A stretch of 64,000 nucleotides of DNA from Tachypleus tridentatus (GCF_004210375.1 NC_134834.1:154461290-154525289); one strand, 5' to 3'. Shown: positions 47,310 to 58,990, numbered from the stretch's first letter. The notes: generated by a model from the sequence alone, not told the origin. Made by a program: numbers and translations.

Positions 47310-47370
47310 ATTTAGTAAAGATAGCACTCGAATAGCTTTGCACAAAATTAAAAAACAAACAAACACCAAT
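47310..47370 (+). mobile_element. SINE family 1 tail fragment
   Basis: ATTTAGTAAAGATAGCACTCGAATAGC then TTTGCACAAAATTAAAAAAC and (AAAC)n correspond to the 3' end of family 1. Confidence 0.65.
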
Positions 47371-47469
47371 CCTGATTTTTCAAAGTATTCATGAACCTTC
47401 ACATTAAGTTGACTGAATAAGAATATAAATGAGATCTTTCATCTTGCTTGTTTCATAACTTAGAGTCTT

Positions 47470-47576
47470 CTGCTGGGACAGCAATAAGTCTTTGGATTTA
47501 CAACACTAAAATTAGTGGTTCAGTTTTAATCAGTGGACAAATCCTGATGTGATTTTGTCATAAGAAATACACACAG
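47470..47576 (+). mobile_element. SINE family 2, heavily decayed
   Basis: GCTGGGACAGCAATAAGTCT then TTGGATTTACAACACTAAAAT, GTGGTTCAGTTTT and ATTTTGTCATAAGAAATACACAC follow family 2 in order with many substitutions. Confidence 0.65.
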
Positions 47577-47705
47577 AGAATTTATTAATGAGCTGAAGAG
47601 CAACTAAAATAGTAGTGCACTAGCTAGGCCTAGTTTGACTTTTAGTAATATATAACCAAGCCCTAACTTAAAAGAACTTGCAATTATTTATTAAGGCTAA
47701 GTTGC

Positions 47706-47727
47706 AACACACACACACACACACACT
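47706..47727. repeat. (CA)n microsatellite
   Basis: About 11 CA units are seen directly. Confidence 0.9.
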
Positions 47728-48452
47728 TTTTGAAAACCTTTAAAGTTTGTGTAATAGTTTTGTTTACATTAGATGTATCAGCTGAGAGATGGAGGGAACA
47801 AAATCATAGTAATTATATTTATATATAAAATTCAAAAAATATTTGAACACTTATTAAAAATGTAAATATATTTTGTGAATTGAAACATCTGTTACTTTTC
47901 ATGCCACCATTTCTGTTTGCAATGTTTTTAGAAAGAGGCCAGAAAATGCAAGAAATGGTGTTTTTGATGTTTCTGAATTTAGAAATTTTTTAGGTGAAGT
48001 TTGTCTTTTGACACCCTTAAGGAAAAGTTGCTTGAAGGCATGATGTCATGTCTTTGGCCTAAGTTCTTTCTCTCACCAATTATCCTTGGTGTGGATTCCT
48101 GTACATGGTAAGGGAACATTCCAGGGAAGGTTCTTTACCTCCTCTGGGATCTCAATATCCACTTGCATGTTGTGCCATGTCAAACCTAACATACCACTTT
48201 GGCCTTGAATTCCTGTAGACGGGTGGCCCCCTATGGTCAGTCGGCTGGTCCACTTGGGCTAGGGTCAACCAAATACCAGTGTTGGATGTTTTCAACAGAT
48301 GTTGTGGAAATTGTATCTGATGCTGATGTTTGGGTACAGTGCTCACAAAAACCTGGTGTTGCTTCATTGTCCTTGTTTAGCATTGTAGTGGGTCCCTTTT
48401 AGGACTCCATGGTGGGTGGGGTCAGTGGGCACCAAAATATTTTTTTTTTATC

Positions 48453-49669
48453 ATGGATCCTACAAATAAAAACTTAAGTAAAATGGTGAGAAAAACAATC
48501 CATAGGTAAATGACTACGTCTTGAAGATTCTGAACAGCAATCTTCAACAACTGTAACACCTGCACCTCTTTTTTTTTTTATACTACATTTTGTTTTAGAC
48601 AAACCTTTAGGGCAGATATCTCCCTTTTCATTCAGAAGGGACTTGCTGGCTCTCCAGAGTCAGTAAAGAAGCTTTGCTCTAGTGACATATTGGTGGAAAC
48701 ATCCACATCTCAACACAGTGAACTCCTTTTGTATTCAAAGGCGATTGGGGATATATCTGTTGAGGTTACACCCCATGCAACTTTGAATTCATCATGAAGA
48801 GTTATTGTTGAGAGTGATTTGAAGAACTTCCCTGAGTTACAGATTCTTGCTGGCTTTTCCACCCAAGGAGTTTCTGCAGTGACATGTATTTCCACTCACA
48901 AAGATGGAATTATGATGTTGAAAAATGTCCTCATTCTGAAATTTACATCACCACATCCACCTACCACCATCAAGGCAGGTTATCTTAATTGCAGGGTACA
49001 GCCATACATTCCAAGCCATCTCAGATGTTTCCAGTGTCAGTGGTTTGGTCATTCGAAGACATTATGTTGTAGTTACTTACATGTGCTCGTTGGGGTGGCA
49101 AGGACCACGATGTCTACAAGTGTGAAACGGTCCCCTGTTGTGTCATTTGCAATGGCTCTCACCTGTCCTACTTTTGTTCTTGCCCTAAATGGTTAGAAGA
49201 AAAAGAGGTGCAGCATTTGAAAATGATTCAGAACATTACTTACTCTGAGGCTCGGAAGTTGCTGTCCACCACTTCTTCTTGGACATGTGCTGCTGTACTT
49301 TGTTCCACTACTACAGTGGTAGTGCAGATGGATCTCTCTATGCCTCCAAAAGAATTGTTCTCAAACCAAATGAAAAGTCTTTTGACCTCCATGGTTAAAA
49401 ACGTTGATGAATCAACTTCAACACCCATCTCTGTCTCTAACATACATTCCAGCAAATCCCAAGATCCACTTCCTTTGGTTCTAGGTACGAGCATTTCCTC
49501 AGAAACATTTTCTCCATCCCTAAGATGCAAAATGATCATTCTTTCATGTTCTCGGTCACTGGGATCCTCTTCCAACAGCAAAGACCTGCCCAATCGCCCC
49601 AGGGCAGGATTCATGGAGGTTGACAGATCTCCCTCAAATAAAAACAATAATGAAAAAAGAAGTGGTTGA
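48453..49669 (+). pseudogene. I-type LINE ORF1 (gag-like), disrupted
   Basis: Starting MDPTNKNLSKMVRK, it soon hits stops, then recovers: LKNFPELQILAGFSTQGVSA (48820-48880), then TIKAGYLNCRVQPYIPSHLR and the first knuckle CFQCQWFGHSKTLC (about 49026-49070). Further Cys-rich residues follow after a frameshift. The segment from 49208 (LKMIQNITYSEARKLL) runs open to 49669 and is the C-terminal part. Gag-like ORF1 proteins bind element RNA. Confidence 0.75.
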
Positions 49670-49714
49670 AAACAGAAGGGTTCTCCACCCAATATTGGGT
49701 GGACATAAATAAAA

Positions 49715-52290
49715 ATGGTCACCTTGATACAATGGAATAGTCTAGGTTTACATTATAATCTGGATGACATCAAAATACTGATTGCTTCCTGCTATCCTGT
49801 ATGTCTTTCCTTACAGGAAACATTTCTGAAACCTGCTGATACAGTCACCTTTTGGCAGTTTTCTTTGCACAAAAATGACAGGCTGTGTGATGGCCAAGTG
49901 CATGGAGGGGTCACACTCTTGGTTGATCAGCATGTGCCCACCCTCTCTCTGCCACTCGAGACACCCTTGTAGGGCAGAAGCTATCCGTGTTTTCTTGGGT
50001 CATACCATCACTGTTCTCCCTTGATGTTCTCATTGAATCTTTGGCATCTTTTCTTTTAATCCTAGGAGGTACTTTAATGGACATCATCCCCTCTGAGGAA
50101 TTCTGATATTGATGGGAGGGGCTGCTCCGTAGAGCATAAGCTCTCTGATCACAACCTTTCTCATTTCAATAGCAGTTCTTATACTTATTTTCATGCACCA
50201 AGTCAGTCCTTTACTGCTGGCAATTTTTCAGTTTGCTCCCCTTCACTATTCTCCCACTTTTCATGAAGGGTTGACAATAATCCAGGAGGCAGTAATCATT
50301 TTCCTATAATTTTGATAAACTGGCCATGGTTGATGCTGCATGACCCATGTGTCCCAGTGGAAGCTAGTGGAAGCAAACTGGTCCTTTTTCACTGCTCTCA
50401 CAGAACTTGATCTTGCCATTGTCTGTAAGCCATCAATAGATGACTGTGTGGCAGCAGTAGCTGACTAAATTATACAGGCAGCTGCTTAATGTATTTCTAA
50501 AACCTTGACACGTTTTCCATGATATCCTTGTCCATGGTGGAATCCTGCCTGCTACATGGCATGGAAGGCTCAAAAAGAGGCCTGGGATACTTTTTGTAGG
50601 TATCCCACACTCTCGCACAGCATTGCTTTCTAGCAGGCCCATGTGCATGCTCAGTGGGAAAGATATCAAAGCAAGAAGGAATCTTGGATTACGTTCACAA
50701 CCAGCATATCTTCTACCGCTAGTTCCAAAGTCATATGGGACAAAATCCGAAAGGTCAGTGGGCAATGTAATTCTGTCTCCCTCTTGATCTTGCTCTCTGA
50801 CGGCCAGGAAGTCGCTGATACCTGAAGTATCACCAGTACTCTTAAGTAAAAGCTTTTGCTGGGTATCTAGCACTACTGCTGCTTCTTCCACCTTCTCAGC
50901 CATCAAGACTCCGGCAGAGCGATCACTTCTTTCCTTTCAAGCTGATTGTCTCTATGACTATAATCATCCCTTTACACTGTGGAACTCAGACTGGCAGTAC
51001 ATCAGTCAGACCTGATGGTGTACACTATGAAATGCTGTGTCATCTATCACCTGCTTCTCTTGCTATTCTTCTGATTCTATGGCTCTGCCAGGACCTTGGC
51101 CTTAAAGATGCTGAACCCTGTTCATCATTAGGGACTTTGGCTATTCACCTGGGCTTTCTGCATTTCCTCAGTTAAGAGTTTATTCATAGAGTCTCATGAA
51201 CTTTCTTTGTACTTATGCCATTTGCAACTGTCTTCATTATATGTTTTGAAACTTTGTTCCTTGTCAAAGCATCACACCTGGGGTTGTGTTTTCCTTCCTC
51301 GGTAGGCTGTGCTTTTTCAGAACAGATGATCTGCCATTGCTCCTTTTGGCCTTCGTATCCATGTGTAATTGGATGAATTGGGTCTGTCATTGGATAACAT
51401 AGCTGTATCCACTGGTCAGCCCATCTCACCATGGCTTATTACAGTCCCCAAGTGTGACCTATCTTTAAGTTATTTTAGAAAAGTAGACACTTCCAATTGG
51501 AAATATTGTCTGTTATTTGCTGAACATCTCTCAAATCATCCTTCCATTCCTATTTATTCAGATGGTTTGAAACCATGTGACTGTGTGGGCTCTGCCATGT
51601 TTTGTTGTGGTTCAGTGATTGTGTGCAGAATCCCCTCTACAGCTTCTGTGTTCACTGCTGAACTGTATGCCATTTCTCTTGCCCTGGATCACATAAAAGC
51701 TAAGCAGTACTGAACTTGCACTATTTATACTGACTTGCTTTATTCTCTACTGGCCCTGGAATCCCTTCATGTTAGTTTACACCCTGTTTTTCCAATGTTC
51801 AAAACCAACTGGTGCATTTCTGTTTAACATCTACTTCTATGCATGTTTTCTGGTATTCGCGGGAACAAGTTTGCTGACACTGCCACTAAATGTGTCTGCT
51901 CTGGCACTATCACCACTGTGCCTGTTCCATTCATGGACTATGGTCCTGTATTCAAGGCTTAGCTCCTTGCCAGCTGGCAGTCAACTTGGAGTGAGCAATG
52001 TGAAAACAAGCATTCCCAAGTAAAACCCTCTGTTGAACTTCGGCTGTCTTGCTTCCATAAGGATCGAAAAGAGGAAGTTGTTCTGACTAGACTGCGCATT
52101 GGTCACAGTTTTTTAACTCATCATTTTCTTTTATTTGGAACTGATGCACCAGTGTGTAGTTTGTGTAACACTCAGATCATAATAAGTCACAGTTTACTTT
52201 GTTGTCATCGTTACGATTCACAACGACGGCACCATTCTAAACATGTTCTGCCCCAAGGTTATCTGTAACGCTAGACAGTGTTATTGGCAA
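49715..52290 (+). pseudogene. I-type LINE ORF2 remnant (endonuclease, truncated RT, RNase H)
   Basis: MVTLIQWNSLGLHYNLDDIK (49715 on) with CLSLQETFLK is the endonuclease N-terminus; a decayed SDHN-like block (LSDHNLSHF) occurs near 50133-50160. STSVRPDGVHYEMLCHLSPA (about 50998-51057) is an early RT motif. About 30 bases later the sequence jumps to the thumb and beyond (LKMLNPVHH-like pieces read across a frameshift near 51100), so palm motifs including the YADD box are absent. RNase H follows: SIPIYSDGLKPCDCVGSAMF (51550-51600) and SVFTAELYAISLALDHIKA (51645-51705), then IYTDLLYSLLALESLH. A CSLCNTQ zinc-like motif lies near 52155-52177. Confidence 0.75.
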
Positions 52291-52799
52291 TGGTGACACT
52301 GCCCACCTTAGAAATGTTTTTAATTTTTTAAAGACCATTAATCTTTTTAATACTATTTATTTTTTAATCTTTTTAATTTATACATTAGACTTTTTTTAAT
52401 GTGATTCCCTTTTAAGAATCAAAGTATATCTAGTTCGATTGGAAATTAGAAAATGGTCATAACATCAAATAACTCAAAACCAAGGCTGAAAAGGTCAACT
52501 TCAGGTGACTAATGCTGGTTTTTGAACTTACCTGGTGAGTTATGATAATTACAGTTATGCTACAGATAGTCCTTTACAACTTGTGTTACTGTAGTTTTTT
52601 TCTTACTGCTGTAGACTAGATGTAAAAATGAGATTTAATGTATTTATGTTTTTAATTCAAAAATTAAACTTTGTTTTGTTTTACCTTAATTTTATTTTAT
52701 GAATTTTAGTAATTTTACTTTAATTTAACTTTTTGCCAAATATTTGGTGCAGATAGTCTAGTTGCTCTGCCCCATAAAACACCAAACCAACCAACCAAC

Positions 52800-53179
52800 T
52801 CTCACCAACTAAACTATCTTCCTACTTTTAAAGCATTACCTATCAATACAAGTTTGATGTTATGGAATATATTTGAAAAACGAAAAGGAGATAATGTGTG
52901 TCTTGACATGTGATAAAATTTTCAAACTACTTGTTTTAATATTAGAATGAATTTTAAGAGATGACACCATTGGTTCATATTTAAAAACTGTCAGAAGTTA
53001 GATGGCTTGTGGAAGTAAATCACAGGAGTAACAGTATCTTAAGCTATGAACAGGGTAGACCAACATTACAATTACTTGATATTGAAAATTAATTATTTGC
53101 ATGTAATGGAAAAGTGAAATGCATTTTATCTTGATGTGAAATATGTTATCATATGTATCTTGTATGAAAAGACTTTTCG
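52800..53179. other. Non-coding stretch
   Basis: Nothing recognised. The (CCAA)n run at its left edge is the LINE tail. Confidence 0.4.
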
Positions 53180-53437
53180 TTTTTGAATTTTGCACAAGAC
53201 TACATGAGGGTTAGCTGTCCCTAATTTTGCAGTGTAAGACTAAAGAGAAGACAGCTAGTCATCACTACCCACTGCCAACTCTTGGGCTACTTTTTTACCA
53301 TCGAATAATGGGACTGACTATAACATTATAATGCCCCAATGGCTGAAAGGGTGAGCATGTTTGGTGCAATCAGGATTCAAACTTGTGACCTTCAGATTAC
53401 GAGTCGAATGCCTTAACCCACCTGGCCATGCTGGGCC
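53180..53437 (-). mobile_element. tRNA-derived SINE (family 1), nearly full length
   Basis: The reverse complement starts GGCCCAGCATGGCCAGGTGG, has the B-box region GGTCACAAGTTTGAATCC, CACCAAACATGCTCACCCTT, GTAGTGATGACTAGCTGTCT, then TAGGGACAGCTAACCCTCAT and TTGTGCAAAATTC. Confidence 0.92.
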
Positions 53438-53639
53438 AAAAAGGCTATTTAATCCAGATAGTAGCATTGAAATGTTTAATGCATGCATAATTAATGAAGT
53501 TAGTATTATTGATTATCAGTTAAGGTATTAAAAATAAATATGATATCCAACCTGTTATTGAATTCACTGCTTTATCTGGGTTATAACACACCTCATCAAT
53601 AACACTATGCAACACAAATTTTGTTCCTGGATGATATGT

Positions 53640-53850
53640 GTTATTTCTCAATTGTTTATGTTGTAAAAGTACAGAAAGTGGTCATTTCTCTCTTCAAACT
53701 TTGCTTTTGTGACCTGGATAATGAAATTTAGAAATTAACCTATTTTCTATGTAAAAACATGCAAATTTACTTAGAATTTGAATAAAACAATATATGAATC
53801 AAGATTTACAGGTATTTATACTAAAGTTATACAAAAATGAACAAAAATGT
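53640..53850. repeat. 3' flank of repetitive ORF, inverted copy partner of 54940-55130
   Basis: TCTTCAAACTTTGCTTTTGT-GACCTGGATAATGAAATTTAGAAATTAACCTATTTT recurs in inverted form near 55060-55130 (reverse complement TTCTCTTCAAACTTTGCTTT-TGTGACCCGGGTAATAAAATTTTC). The two lie on either side of the decayed ORF. Confidence 0.65.
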
Positions 53851-53879
53851 AGAAGTGAGTAGTTTTTTAAGATTTGTGA

Positions 53880-54905
53880 CTGCAATGTAAATCACTCACG
53901 TATCAGCCCCCAGATATAGTATCTCATCATGTTTTCATTATGTGCTCTCTGGTAGCAGCATTCAAAGTCCAGTATATCTTGGTGGAAGTGCTCGCCTTGC
54001 TTCTCTGAGTATGCTCCTATGTTCCCACTTATCAAGATGAGCATCAAGGATGTGGAATTTCAGGAACATCCTGCAGCCTATTTTGCCGTAGTTCTGCACC
54101 AGAGTCTCAACCAGTTCCACATAATTTTTGGCTTTGTGTTTGCCCAAGAAGTCCTGAACCACTGCAACAAAGCTGCCCCAAGATTTTTTTTTCCTTCCTA
54201 CTGAGTATCTTGGGAAATTCTGTGCACTCCAGGATCTTCTTTCTTTGTGGTCCAACAAAGACACCAGCTTTGACCTTTGCCTCATACAGCTTAGGGAGAA
54301 GTCTTGAAGGTACTGGAAAGCTGCATACTCATTATCAATAGCTGTGACAAATTGTTTCCTAAGACCCAATTTTATATGCAATGGTAGGAATAACACCTTC
54401 TGGAGGTCCACTAGTGACTCACACTTGACATGTGCCTCCCTACAGAGAACTCAGTTCGTTGTGGTCAGTGCTTCCTGTTGTAGTGTGCTGTGGTGTCCCT
54501 GTTGTCCCAAAGGCAAAGATAACAAGGAAACTTGGTAAAGCGACCTTGGAGTTCCATCAGGAATGCCACCATTTTGAAGTTTTCAACAACCTCTCAGCCA
54601 TACTTATTATACTTTAAGGCTTCTAGCAAAGGTGAGGTGGACTGAAAGATATTTAAATTTTAAAAGGTCTAAAATTTGTATAATATGAAATCTTACTATT
54701 CAAGCAAGCAAAAGTTGTTTGCCTCACCTTTTAGCATTTATTTGCAGTGCTCACAGGTAAAATGAGGTGCCCAGGGTTTGTCTTGATACCCGACAAGCAT
54801 GTGGAAATATGTCCTGTAGGCTTCACACATTTTAGCAGGTGTTGTCACAGAGTACGTTTTCACTCTTGTCTTGATAAATTAGCCACATATGTAGGTCTAT
54901 GCAGT
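53880..54905 (-). pseudogene. Decayed repetitive ORF of unclassified family
   Basis: The longest clean frame (53962-54411, 149 codons) reads LPLHIKLGLRKQFVTAIDNE, then SWGSFVAVVQDFLGKHKAKN, YVELVETLVQNYGKIGCRMF and LKFHILDAHLDKW. After a frameshift it continues with SEKQGEHFHQDILDFE and YYIWGLIRE (53885-53965). Upstream, in other frames, GYTKFPCYLCLWDSRDT-like residues (about 54500-54540) and CEAYRTYFHMLVGYQDKPWA, PHFTCEHCK (about 54745-54835) form a Cys-rich N-terminus. From memory this is a multicopy protein family in arthropod and other animal gene sets, often listed as uncharacterised; I do not know its function or transposon class. At least four frameshifts or stops make this copy dead. 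Confidence 0.65.
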
Positions 54906-54939
54906 TACTTAGGCAGCTAGAATTAAACTGAAGTGGTGA

Positions 54940-55135
54940 GTGGTGAGCCCGTGTGTGTAATGTATACATATAACAATGGAAAGTTCAAGAAAATTTTAAA
55001 GGGTTCAAGAAAATTCTTTATCAGCTACTCAGCACTGAATCTACCTGGAATGTTCTGGAAAATGAAATTTGAAAATTTTATTACCCGGGTCACAAAAGCA
55101 AAGTTTGAAGAGAAAAATAGGTCTTTTCCATATAC
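54940..55135. repeat. Inverted partner of 53640-53850
   Basis: The sequence includes TTTTATTACCCGGGTCACAA then AAGCAAAGTTTGAAGAGAAA, the reverse complement of the 53.69-kb segment. A 92-codon open frame (54933-55211) lies over it and is treated as chance. Confidence 0.6.
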
Positions 55136-55703
55136 TTTAGGCACAAGCAATTTGGAAATAACACTTTCTGCCCAGAAACAAGAAAAAGTAAAAATTTGTT
55201 ACACAGTGTAATTCAAGACAAAGACAAATGCAAAAAACAAAGTTTAAGGGAATTAGGAAGTTATTACCCTTATAGAAGCCATTTCTGCAGAATTTTTAGA
55301 ATCACAAAAGTTTATTTGATTACTAAAAATAATTTCAAGAATAGAAGTTCAGTCAGCTTGAAACTTCATTATAAAAGCACAGGTTGGGCTGCCTTTGGAA
55401 TATATTGCCTTTTGATGTTGTTGATTCAACAGGATTGGGAGATTTGAATGAAAAAGAGCTTTATGAGTATTCTTTCAGTTATTATACTAAATTCAAGTAA
55501 AACTTTAAATAATAATTAGTGATAATTTATATCTTGCAGTTTTTTCATGCAGTTTTTCATTTCAAGAGTTAAATATTATTCTGTATTTGTTTATGAATGT
55601 GTTTGAAGTAAATGTATCATTTCAGATTTTGTATTTTGAGCTATCACTATTTCTTTGAATTTGTGATTGACTGAAAGGTTGGGTAAACATTTTATCATGC
55701 AGA
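55136..55703. other. Non-coding stretch
   Basis: No domain was recognised. An 83-codon frame at 55196-55447 has no supporting signal. Confidence 0.4.
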
Positions 55704-55973
55704 TATTTACTTCTTGAAAATGAATAACACTCCAGGATTACATCATGGCTTACATCTTTCTCGAAACTTTGAAAATGGCCATAGTTCTGACTCTTCAGGC
55801 TCACACACATCATCATCTTACATTAAAATTGGAATGGAGGGTGTGGAAACTTACACATGCAGTGAAGATTTTTCAAGTGGTTTGACAACTCCACAAAATA
55901 TTCAATCAGAAACTAACATGCCCTCAAACTTTGAGGACTTCAGCTTTGTTTCTTCAACCTCTAGTGCAGCAGG
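55704..55973 (+). CDS. Possible first coding exon of an unidentified gene
   Basis: After a candidate acceptor (TTTTATCATGCAG, ending 55702) an ATG at 55720 opens a frame of about 84 codons: MNNTPGLHHGLHLSRNFENG, then a Ser-rich segment (HSSDSSGSHTSSSYIKIG), then an acidic Ser/Thr-rich part with SEDFSSGLTTPQ and NFEDFSFVSSTSSAA. It ends at a consensus donor, GCAG|GTAAGTG. The Ser-rich, low-hydrophobicity composition differs from the Phe/Leu-rich chance frames around it and would fit a disordered regulatory N-terminus. I do not recognise the gene, and no following exon could be matched before the window end. Confidence 0.4.
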
Positions 55974-56079
55974 TAAGTGTATTACCATTAATGTTCTTTT
56001 TTATTTATTTAATGTATTAAAATTCACAACACTGCACTTTATGTATATTTTACAAAATATTAATGTATTACCATGTAGC

Positions 56080-56610
56080 TATTCTAATTATATCTTAAAA
56101 TGTTCTTTGGGGCTCCTTGAACATTCTATGGGAAATATTGAAATTGACCAGAACCATGTAGTTATTAATTTTTTGGTAGTAAGGAGAATGATTGAGAGAT
56201 TAAAAGTGAAGCATCGGGAACAGACAAGGTGCTTTTTACCCAGGGATTTAAAGGAAGTCAAAGAGAGAAAAAAATACAATTCTCGCTCTTTCATTTTTTA
56301 TAGGTGAATAAAGAATGGGCAGGTGCCTAAGGATTGGTAAGTTACTAATGCTACTCTTGAATTGTTTACCTTCTTAAGGATGATACTTCTTTGAAAGGAG
56401 AGGACAAGAATGCAATGAACTTGTATTTACAAAACTATTTGGATAAAGTGTCATACAAAAGACAAGCTAAGAAAATCACAATAATAGAGGTTGTGGAAAT
56501 ACTAGGGTGTTGGATGAGAGAAGGGACAATGCTATTATTAACACTGATTGTCAGACTACCTGTATTTCTGATGTATTGCCTCAGAGGTTAGTTATGTAGT
56601 AAAGAATACA
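56080..56610 (+). mobile_element. CR1-like LINE fragment
   Basis: LEHSMGNIEIDQNHVVI, RMIERLKVKHREQTR and DLKEVKE (56113-56270) match, residue for residue in places, the corresponding part of the minus-strand CR1-like copy at 23-26 kb (EHSVANIGIDLNHVY). Next come VPKDW and VTNAT (56320-56350), the VPEDW..ANVTPLFKK region between endonuclease and RT in CR1/L2 ORF2, and a LLKDDTSLKGEDKNA-like continuation. Only this middle segment is present. Confidence 0.65.
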
Positions 56611-56904
56611 GATGCCATTAAACTGTAAGATATTCATAGTTGTATTGAGAATGGTGAGGATGATGTATTACAGAAAGACTTGGTTTAACTGGTCTGTTGT
56701 AGATAAATGATATTTGATGAGTGGAAAGTAAAGAACTTATCATAATTTGGATCACACATTTTATGTGGATGGGAACACTCATTATTTGATTGGATAATAG
56801 GATCTTAGCATAGTGATAAAAAAGTCATTCAAAATATTGAAGCAATGCTGTATCACTTGTACTGAAGCAAATGGATTTTTCAGTGTATATGTAGACATAA
56901 TAAT

Positions 56905-58990
56905 AGGTAGGCCAACAATGATTTATAAGCATAAAGAAAAATTTTATTGATGGTGGAACATACTACATGTTTTGACAGAACATTGGCCTACATTCTTCAG
57001 GTCTAATCAGCACTGAGCAATACAAGGTTTATATATCATCACAAAGACAAAAGACACCGGTATTAAATGCCATAGAAATGATGATTGGATATCGATGGAT
57101 GTCAGGTCAGGTCAGAAGTATGAACAGTGAATACATTTTACCAAATATGGCTGTTGCTAGAGCCATTAACCCATTTTCGTGAAACATTATTTGTTTTGTT
57201 GATTTCTGTAGTTTTTAAATAATCTTACTTTTTTAGTTTTGGGTTGTTTTATGAAGATAATTTTATTCCAAACTATTTTATATTTTAGGACTTGTTTCAT
57301 GTTGTTGATAAGGCAGATATCTGGAATTCATCTCTGTGCATGTGGCCTTGGTGTTCCTTGCATCTTGATTCTAAGGAATATGACACCTGTGCTATGCATT
57401 TTTTTCCACATTCATGTGGGATACTGAGTATGCCTTGTTTTTGTTTTTTACAGTAGGGATTCTTTTAGATTAGAAAGTATGGTGTGAATCTTATGTGAAG
57501 GTTTGAACACAATTTTTGCATCAATGTTTAAATTACTAAAATTGCTAGTAATTTCTTTAGCAGTTTTTGGCATAAAAGGGAATGAAACAAACTGAAGATA
57601 TATTTGGGTTTTTTTAGATGAATGGTTAGAGTTAACATATTTTTCACTGTTTGGACATTTGATATGAACTTTATCTATGATATTTGGATTGAAACCTCTA
57701 GATAGTGTAATTTTCTTTAGGTAGTTTAATTCAATAAGTGAATCACTGTGAATTGCAAAGTTGTATAGTATGAATTACGTAGATGAAGTAGGAGGATGTT
57801 TTCTTTGATATTTTATGAATATATCTTATGTGTGATGACATGGTGATAGCCAGAGATTTCATGTATGTACAGGAAGTACCTTTTATTATCTCATTTTGTA
57901 TTTACTTCTAAAAGGATGTGTTGGAGTCTATTTTGTTGTCAAAATTACAACATTATGTGTTTAAAAATTCATTGAAATTGAGTAAGTAGTGTCTCTTTCC
58001 CACATCACCATGTACTGAAGATATTGTTTATGTATCTTTACCAGAATTTAGGTTTCTTGATATTTATGAATTTGTTCCCAAACAGTTCTTTTAAGATTTG
58101 CACTTTTAAGGCTACAATTTTGAAGGGAAAGGGGGATCTGATTATTTTATTTATAAACCTGGCCATGTTTAAACAGTATTCTGTGATACTGATAAAGTGT
58201 TATGTTACAGGATTGTCTTTTAGTTTTTGTTTCATACAGTCTAAAGCTTGTTCTACAGGTATTGAGGTAAATAAGGATCTTATGTTGAAAGATACTAATA
58301 TATCTTGATTTATTTTGAAGTTTCTGATTTTATTGACAAAATCTAGTGGAGTGTTTTTGGGAGAATAGGGATTGGTTTCATGTACAAGATTTAATCTTTT
58401 AACTGAGAATTTAGCAACATTTTGTAAGGAATGAGTTTGTAAGGAATATTTTTTTTGTTTGTAGGAAGGGCATAAACATGGGGATAATAATGTGAGAGGA
58501 TAAAATAATTTTTTTTATTTAGCAGTGAAGATAGGGCAACTTTTAACTAACTTTTGCTATATGAAAGAACCTTCTTGACAGGATTGCATTTCAGTATGGT
58601 GTAAGATCTGTATTTGATAATGTGTTGAAACCTATTTTGTTATGTAATTTATCTACAGCTATGATACAACTGCCTTTGTCAGTTCTTGTGTGTATTTGTT
58701 ATTATATTTTGATGCTTTTAGAGTGTTGGCTTCATTTTTTATTAATGTTATATTTTAATTTTTCTCCTTCTGTGTAGTAAGTCTGGAGTGTATGTTAATT
58801 TGATTTTTTTAGCTTCATTGAAATTTACATTTAAAGAGTTGATACTACATAATGTGATAGCAAATATTTGTTTAATAGGTACATTTCAAAGTTAAACAGC
58901 AAAGGACACATGATTTGAATTAAACTAGGATGATTTTGGAGGTTTTACAGTTGAGCAGGAATCATAGATCTTCTTGTTTCTGTCAGTGTT
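56905..58990 (-). mobile_element. Penelope-like element, decayed (minus-strand copy)
   Basis: Read on the minus strand: FVNKIRNFKINQDILVSFNI and RSLFTSIPVEQALD (58350-58230) match the RT segment K..L.F...I....I..SFDV.SLFT.IP of Penelope-like elements. The later RT follows with FGNKFINIKKPKFW (about 58060-58110), where the R(Y)VDD box has become RYINN. Near 57360-57440, KQGILSIPHECGKKCIAQV, SLESRCKEHQGH is a decayed GIY-YIG endonuclease. The 3' end (56911-57015) carries ACATGTAGTATGTTCCACCA followed by TCAATAAAATTTTTCTTTATGC. Multiple stops and frameshifts are present. It is a homologue of the plus copy at 59.15-61.95 kb. Confidence 0.75.

Larger units (their letters stand above)
48005..52799 (+). 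mobile_element. I-type LINE with RNase H, inactivated, with reverse transcriptase core deleted
   Basis: About 4.8 kb. A 5' region (48005-48450) is followed by ORF1 from the ATG at 48453, ORF2 from the ATG at 49715, and a 3' UTR ending CATAAAACACCAAA and (CCAA)n at 52780-52799. ORF2 order is AP endonuclease, the start of the RT, then directly the sequence that normally follows the RT, then RNase H and a Cys/His tail. The RNase H domain places it in the I/R1-LOA-Nimb-like group rather than Jockey or CR1. Stops and frameshifts are spread throughout, so it is older than the Jockey-like copy at 31-35 kb. The 5' boundary is approximate. Confidence 0.82.

Noticed and set aside
49240-49722. Minus-strand 160-codon frame
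   Set aside because: It is antisense to the C-terminal part of the I-type LINE ORF1 and the ORF2 start, with no recognisable domain.
50433-50906. Minus-strand 157-codon frame
   Set aside because: It is antisense to the decayed ORF2 of the I-type LINE; the sense strand carries the recognisable LINE residues.
55196-55447. 83-codon plus-strand frame
   Set aside because: There is no splice site context, domain or biased composition that would separate it from chance.
56905-57015. Hammerhead core in the Penelope 3' end (CTGATTA on the minus strand, then a hairpin, then AAAAC)
   Set aside because: About 11 extra bases separate the hairpin from the AAAC segment, so stem II cannot close next to the core. 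I did not call a ribozyme here.
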